From Adiantum capillus-veneris (taxonomy: Eukaryota > Streptophyta > Polypodiopsida > Polypodiales > Pteridaceae), in contig CM043967.1 of NCBI GenBank assembly GCA_014529385.2, positions 134,799,182-134,863,181 of the forward strand: a DNA stretch of 64,000 nucleotides, read 5' to 3'. Shown here one piece after another: positions 59,600 through 64,000 of the stretch (positions within the stretch are counted from its first letter, which is position 1; every line of letters begins with the position of its first letter). The notes beneath the pieces are model-generated. The model was not told the origin of the DNA, made no database searches, and was given only the letters and a program-made list of their open reading frames with translations. Made by a program: the position numbers and the translations under genes.

Positions 59600-60145
59600 G
59601 AAGAGTTACAAGCCATCCAGCAACAGAAAGTATCCAAAGAATGGAAAGAGCTTAAAAAGATTCAAGCAAGAGTTGAGGCTCCAGAAAGACAACGTCTTAG
59701 ATGCCAACGAGAGGCTAGTCTGGGAATCACGAAAGCATTTTTTGAAGACACTGATGATGATTTGTTGGAATCTGAGCCACCTCTACGATATCCAATTGAA
59801 CTAAATAGCCTCTATGGTAGAGCAGTATATAACGCATTATTGGATACAGGAGCTCAATATAATTTGTTATCCTATGGAGTTTGGTGTCAGCTAGGAAAAC
59901 CACACCTATCCACAAGCACCATCCAAGTCAAGGGTGTGAATAAGAAGAAGGCCACTATTTTTGGAATCCTACACACTCCCGTTATTTATGACAATGAAAC
60001 CGTGGTTCAAAGCTTTTTGGTCATGCCTGTTAGTACTATGGAGGGTGATATAAATCTCGAGCACAAATGGATGTATGCAATCAAATGTAATTTGATTGGG
60101 AGACCGGGAGTATCACGACGCAGAAACCAACTCATGGCCCTATGA
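59600..60145 (+). pseudogene. Gypsy II second retropepsin-like domain
   Basis: In frame after the integrase stop. A charged helical stretch (EELQAIQQQKVSKEWKELKK) precedes a retropepsin: YPIELNSLYGRAVYNALLDT, DTGAQYNLLSYG, a VVQSFLVMPVS strand and CNLIGRPGVSRRRN (IGRPG in place of LGRPW). The DTG triad is the one found in active enzymes. This is the second such domain in this element (the first at about 58041-58345), in the same place as in Gypsy I. Confidence 0.78.
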
Positions 60146-60300
60146 CCAATCCAAAAAGTGACAACATCCTTCCTTGTAGCACAACCCTCTAAACCTTCAA
60201 CTTCCATGGCTATGACAGACAATGCTACATCAAAGGATCATGTGATCTGACCAAGGGTACATATTAATGGGTCCCCAAGGTATCGTGATCAGACCCCCCT

Positions 60301-60885
60301 ATGGTTCAAGTTAATTCACAAAGGAAAACTCGAAGGAAGGCGTCCACTCAGGTTAAGAAGGTGAAAACCAAATCATGTTGGATTCCTAAACAACTATTAG
60401 AAGCCCAAGGCTACTATGATGTAAATGATCAAATTTGGGTACCTAAACGTAAATCGTGTACTTGCCTATCCACTACAAAACCATGTGAGTTAAACTTTGT
60501 TGCAAAGTCAATGGAAGACCGTGGGAAGGGAATGATCACGGAATGGTACTACACACCTATTCCAGAGCTAGTTTGGGTTCCAAAGCAAAACCAATATATT
60601 CGGCTTAGCTCAGGAAAGGGGGAGTTCCATGAAGCTTCTAGCTCCTCTTGTAATGCATCCATAGAGGTAAAATCTTCTACAAAATCTCCACCTACCATAG
60701 GCAGCCTCCATGAAGCTACAAAAGATTCAATACCTCCCATTGTTCAATTATTACATGATGCACTACTTCAAGTTCGTTCATGGGAGAGTACCTTACCACC
60801 CTTGCAACTCAATGAGGCTCCCAAGGTAATAGACAACTATTGGCTAAAATCCTCACCTATTACAAATTGGAATAACTGGTTCTAA
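60301..60885 (+). pseudogene. Gypsy II C-terminal W-x-P-K motif region
   Basis: 195 codons ending with NYWLKSSPITNWNNWF. Motifs: CWIPKQLLEAQ, QIWVPKRKS and LVWVPKQNQ. They match IWIPKKLMIAQ and EIWIPK of Gypsy I in spacing as well as sequence (WIPK-x-L-x-x-AQ, then an IW-x-PK after a short gap). Basic N-terminus, serine-rich middle. No known family comes to mind. It is the last coding part before the polypurine tract. Confidence 0.65.
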
Positions 60886-60911
60886 AAGGTGATGACATTC
60901 TTTTAAAGTAT

Positions 60912-60931
60912 GATCTACCCAAGGAAGGGAG
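60912..60931 (+). other. Gypsy II polypurine tract
   Basis: AAGGAAGGGAGGAG lies shortly after the end of the coding region, as in Gypsy I. The 3' LTR should start just after it. Confidence 0.65.
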
Positions 60932-62265
60932 GAGTCTTCATTCACATCAATCTATTGAATTATTTTCCTCGTATCCTTCTTTCCCGGACCCTTGAGCTTT
61001 CCAATTTTAGGGATTGTATATATATAGATATGTAGTAACTAACCACCCTAGTTTAAAAAGATATATAGATATATATATATACATATATATAGTAAAGAGA
61101 AAGAGCAATTAGCAAACGAGTGTGCACAATACTAGTCAAAATCTTTGACATGGACCTACACGTCACATCAGGTACACTGAAACAGAAACCTATGTCATCA
61201 AACACCTAACCATCCTCTATTTGTGTTCACAGATATGGCTGATTCTTATGAATATTCTTTTTACGTGTCCCAAGTAATGCATTTATGTTATCCTCATATT
61301 TCGTATGAATGGAATTTGGTTGAACACTCACTTGTGAGAGAAATGTTGAGGAGTTAATGTGACTGGCGTGCCTCTTGACTACGATGGATCCCTATTCTAT
61401 CTAGGAAGTTAGCCCAATTGCCCAAGTTTACCCTTTTGCCTAGGCTGAGTATGCACGTCTCGTGACATTTCTAATACTACTCTCCATGGAAGAGGACGAG
61501 GACAAATATGGTGATTGGACATACGAGACACATGGCCTTACCGAAGAGGATTACACCTACCTTGATGATGAGGATGGCGGTTTAGCCTTAGAGCTACCGA
61601 TCGAGCTCTCCAACCTCCACTTACTTTGATCCTCATCACTCAAGTGATGGAGGGTAGGTAGAATTACTATGGTAGGAGTGTTTCTGTTTTAGATTTTAGT
61701 GATTAGCAAAGTTCTTTTTCCCACTAATGTGACTCTGGAAGTGGATGTTTGGTGGTGACTATTGTGCAGTTTGTGACTACATAAGGATGCCTTTGAAGGA
61801 CAACAACAATGGATGTTTACATGTTACAACGGGTGTTCTCCATTACATCACGTGTACTACATCCTTTTATCTATGCTTTCCACAGTTACATGTTTGCATC
61901 TTGTCATTTGAGTTTCTAACAATGCATAAAATTTATGAAGTTGTGACATTGCCAATTTACATGCTATAATTTTTTCAAACTTCTAGTACTTTGTTCTTCT
62001 CATTGAGTTTGGTCTATTAGTTGGCTTTAAGTAGGTATCAACACCTTAGGCTAAACTAAGCCACTTATCCCGATGCTGCACTGTTATATTCTGAGGGCAA
62101 AATCTACATCAGGAAGGGGAATATGTTAACCACCTACATCCACTTGTCGTAGTCATGGGCCGGGCTTCTCGGTCCAATAGGATAAGGGTAAGAGTGATCG
62201 TCGATGAGAGGTACATTCTAATTGGAAAATTCAAGGGTTAGTTGGCTAAGCATGGGAACCCAAGT
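60932..62265. other. Non-coding tract, possible Gypsy II 3' LTR
   Basis: No supported gene. Includes an AT alternating stretch at 61055-61092 that could contain a promoter and a second purine run (AGGAAGGGGAATA) at about 62111-62123 followed by TGTTAACC. Either purine run could mark an LTR start. LTR limits cannot be fixed without the other copy. Confidence 0.35.
61486..61629 (+). CDS. Short acidic reading frame, unknown
   Basis: A 47-codon frame, MEEDEDKYGDWTYETHGLTE then EDYTYLDDEDGG and a leucine-rich end. Highly acidic with several tyrosines. No family recognised. It may be part of an LTR or a remnant, so the coding status is doubtful. Confidence 0.2.
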   Translation: MEEDEDKYGDWTYETHGLTEEDYTYLDDEDGGLALELPIELSNLHLL

Positions 62266-62269
62266 GTGA

Positions 62270-62289
62270 ATGGGTGCCGCTGCCGGGGA
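62270..62289 (+). other. Primer-binding-site-like sequence (tRNA-Asp type)
   Basis: TGCCGCTGCCGGGGA is one base from TGCCGTTGCCGGGGA; plant Tat/Athila elements commonly use TGGCGCCGTTGCCGGGG, complementary to tRNA-Asp. Here the start reads GGGTGCC instead of TGGCGCC. If real, an LTR ends just to the left and an internal region would start here, but no gag follows. Confidence 0.4.
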
Positions 62290-62410
62290 GATGCCCTATA
62301 CTAAGCTCGAAGAGCACTCTATGCTGCTTTGTGTTGCAATGTGAGATGTAGGAAAGGTAGAGAAAGAAGGTGTGTGGATTTTTGAGAAGGATTTGTGAAC
62401 TTTGTTTTTG

Positions 62411-62545
62411 CTGCAGTATATTGTTTTTTGTTAATAAGGTGTTAGATTTTTTTACTGCAATGTACTGTCTTTTGTTGATAAGGTGTTAGATCTAAGGTAT
62501 TAGATCTATAATGTTAGATCTATAAGGTGCATTAGGTAGATCTGT
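62411..62545 (+). repeat. Short direct repeats
   Basis: A unit of about 44 bases containing CTGCA and TAAGGTGTTAGAT occurs twice in tandem (62411-62453, 62455 onward), followed by several TTAGATCTA-type repeats to about 62520. Confidence 0.75.
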
Positions 62546-62622
62546 TAGTTAATTAGTTGTTGTTGTAGTACTATGTTAAACAGTGTGCAACAGTAGCTCT
62601 GTTAGTTGCAAGTAGGTAGGTT

Positions 62623-62670
62623 ACATGTGTGTGTGTGTACGCGCGCCCGCGCGGCGCGATCGCGGCGACC
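62623..62670. repeat. Alternating purine-pyrimidine run and CpG-dense patch
   Basis: ACATGTGTGTGTGTGTACGC runs into GCGCGCCCGCGCGGCGCGAT. The left part can adopt Z-DNA. The patch is far richer in CpG than its surroundings. Confidence 0.85.
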
Positions 62671-63107
62671 TTATCCTCCAAAAAAAATATTTTAAAAAAT
62701 TTATTTATTTGAAAGGACCAGGATCAAAAACATTCCCCAAGCCCAGACTCAGGCTATCAGTCACACTTTGGACTTACTTATTTTAGCCTCATGCCTAAGT
62801 AAGAATTGACCCTTTTGAGGACCATCGGAGCTTTGGATAACTGAACGCTGTGCTGTAAAGCACACCATGACTCCCTGAGAAATACACTCATTTTGAGATA
62901 TCACATGCTCTAATCCAAAAACGAATCGTTAAAAGACTTAAAAAAACTTTTTAAAATGAATGAAAATGGGGTGCAAAATGCCCAAAAAATCAAGCGGTTA
63001 ACCTTCACTTGTAGGGTGCCAAAGGTACATGCATCTATGCTCTCATCATGTGCTAGAGGCTGAGCAACTAGCAAGCACTTCGACATATGCGGGTTCTCAA
63101 TACCCAC
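62671..63107. other. Non-coding tract
   Basis: No supported gene; A/T-rich runs near 62680-62710 and nothing else recognisable. Confidence 0.4.
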
Positions 63108-63147
63108 CTACCTTAGGTTCCAGGCCCTTGGCGGGGACCTAAGGTAG
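63108..63147. repeat. Inverted repeat with 11-bp arms
   Basis: CTACCTTAGGT at 63108-63118 and its exact reverse complement at 63137-63147, 18-base loop. Confidence 0.9.
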
Positions 63148-63169
63148 TACAACCCAAGACCCAAACATA

Positions 63170-63568
63170 GTGGCTAATGACTCTTCATCTGACTATGATA
63201 TTATGAAAGGGCATCCTACAACAAAACCCAAGGAAGTAAACAAAAATGTATCTCTCTGGGCCCCACAGCCTGGATCTAGTGTGTTTAGTCGCTTTATAGA
63301 AACCTTTAGTAGAGCTACTCCCTCTAAACTTGCAGTTAGTGACGTTAACGAAGGTGAGGGAGAGGTAGATTCACCTTTGGTATCTCGAGGGGAGCCTATA
63401 CTCCCCAAGAGTGTCCACGTCAATATCCTGCCTCTTGATTTCATGGAAGACCCTGCAAAGCAATCAACCCTGGAGTTCTACTACCCGATGGTAGGAGTCT
63501 TGCGTAGGTGCAAGAAGTTGAGCACCATATGTAAGCGACTATGGAGAGGGAAATGGAGAGTTTCCTAG
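63170..63568 (+). CDS. Hypothetical reading frame, unknown
   Basis: 132 codons (MANDSSSDYDIMKGHPTTKP), serine-rich then with a hydrophobic middle. I recognise no family. Its last 30 codons overlap, on the opposite strand, sequence that looks like the tail of the transposon DUF4218 region, so this may be chance. Confidence 0.2.
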   Translation: MANDSSSDYDIMKGHPTTKPKEVNKNVSLWAPQPGSSVFSRFIETFSRATPSKLAVSDVNEGEGEVDSPLVSRGEPILPKSVHVNILPLDFMEDPAKQSTLEFYYPMVGVLRRCKKLSTICKRLWRGKWRVS

Positions 63569-64000
63569 GCACATATCCCTTGAGTGTTTTCATGAAACAT
63601 TCTAACATCTGGAATGTACTGTGTCAGCTATTTCCACCTCATCAACTATGTGAACAAGAAGATGCACCTGAATGGTTAGCATGGTAGTAGGAAAGTGTTT
63701 CTCAAACATGAACACAACCTCTGCAGCGTTTAGTTTGGTGAATGGTATGGAGTCTACATTGATCTCCTTTTGTGAGATCCATTGCACCAACTTCGCAAGT
63801 TTGTAAATTGTGTTATGGACGTCAGCAGACAAACATCCCTCAATGGCCACCGGTAAAATAAACTGCAAAACACGTCTAGCAATGATATTAAAATCCACAC
63901 ACAAATTTATCACACAATTCCCACTATGATATATTCCACTTCATACATACCTGACACATTTTATGCCAGTCGTGTGACTTCAAACCGGTAAGCTTTCCTT
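63480..64000 (-). pseudogene. CACTA (En/Spm) transposon DUF4218 region, spliced, runs off right edge
   Basis: On the minus strand, 63998-63951 codes for GKLTGLKSHDWHKMCQ. After an intron the frame continues FILPVAIEGCLSADVHNTIY, LVQWISQKEIN, FEKHFPTTMLTIQVHLLVHI and VDEVEIADTVHSRC. This is the order of DUF4218, the domain found next to the TNP2 transposase in plant CACTA elements. The frame ends at 63602. FMKTLKGYV, the expected continuation, follows in another frame at about 63590-63560, with the short stretch between lost. The rest of the transposase would lie beyond the window. Confidence 0.78.
63863..63950 (-). other. Intron in the DUF4218 frame
   Basis: 88 bases, starts GTATGT and ends TTTTGCAG on the minus strand. 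Removing it joins KMCQ to FILPV in phase 0, restoring the family motif. Confidence 0.75.

Larger units (their letters stand above)
56290..60930 (+). mobile_element. Gypsy II: 5'-truncated gypsy element lacking RT and RNase H
   Basis: Order: gag zinc knuckles, linker, protease, a post-protease stretch, then directly integrase, a second protease-like domain, W-x-P-K motifs and a polypurine tract. The layout matches Gypsy I, but the roughly 2 kb that should code for RT and RNase H between protease and integrase is absent (junction about 58620-58740). Multiple stops and frameshifts. Non-autonomous. Confidence 0.85.

Overview
This is nuclear DNA from a land plant. Almost the whole window is LTR retrotransposon: Ty1/copia and Ty3/gypsy polyproteins, primer-binding sites complementary to plant initiator-Met tRNA, 5-bp target-site duplications (TSDs), and nested and tandem insertions. 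There is no intact host gene, rRNA, tRNA or prokaryotic feature. The density and nesting suggest a large repeat-rich genome; a fern, lycophyte or gymnosperm is my guess, and the species cannot be fixed from the sequence.

Layout. (1) 1-25150: a decayed gypsy element ('Gypsy I', + strand, 5' end outside the window) split by two copies of one copia family. Copia A (2820-8358, +, TSD ACTGT) lies between its gag and protease. Copia B (12025-22809, -, TSD GTGAT) lies inside its integrase zinc-binding region. B is itself split in its leader by copia C (17342-22575, -, TSD CTGCA). This is a three-level nest with every TSD readable. (2) 25151-30230: a long non-coding tract, possibly the Gypsy I 3' LTR or the start of another element. 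It holds five copies of a 22-24 bp palindrome and is followed by a broken gag-like/coiled-coil reading frame ('G'). (3) 30236-30778: an internally deleted copia relic ('F') carrying a perfect 17-bp-arm hairpin at its deletion junction. (4) 30779-33575 and 53561-about 55300: a minus-strand gypsy ('E') with two RNase H domains, split by (5) 33576-53560: four head-to-tail units of copia 'D' sharing five LTRs, the whole array bounded by one TSD (CATTT). (6) 55508-55926: a 7-bp satellite and CA repeats. (7) About 56290-60930: 'Gypsy II' (+), related in layout to Gypsy I, with reverse transcriptase and RNase H deleted. (8) 60930-63600: mostly non-coding, with a possible LTR/primer-binding site, a Z-DNA/CpG-dense patch and an inverted repeat. 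(9) 63602-64000 (-): a spliced fragment of the DUF4218 region of a CACTA-type (En/Spm) transposon running off the right edge.

Function. None of the elements looks autonomous: each carries nonsense codons, frameshifts or deletions. Many nonsense codons are TAG where a relative, or the expected family residue, has CAG. This fits C-to-T decay of methylated CHG sites.

The most unusual observations are the tandem copia D array inside a single TSD, with homogenised inner units and diverged outer ends; a second retropepsin-like domain plus repeated W-x-P-K motifs after integrase in both Gypsy I and Gypsy II; a duplicated integrase zinc-binding module in Gypsy I; the palindrome family at 26.6-27.6 kb; and a leader motif shared by copia A/B and the E leader region.
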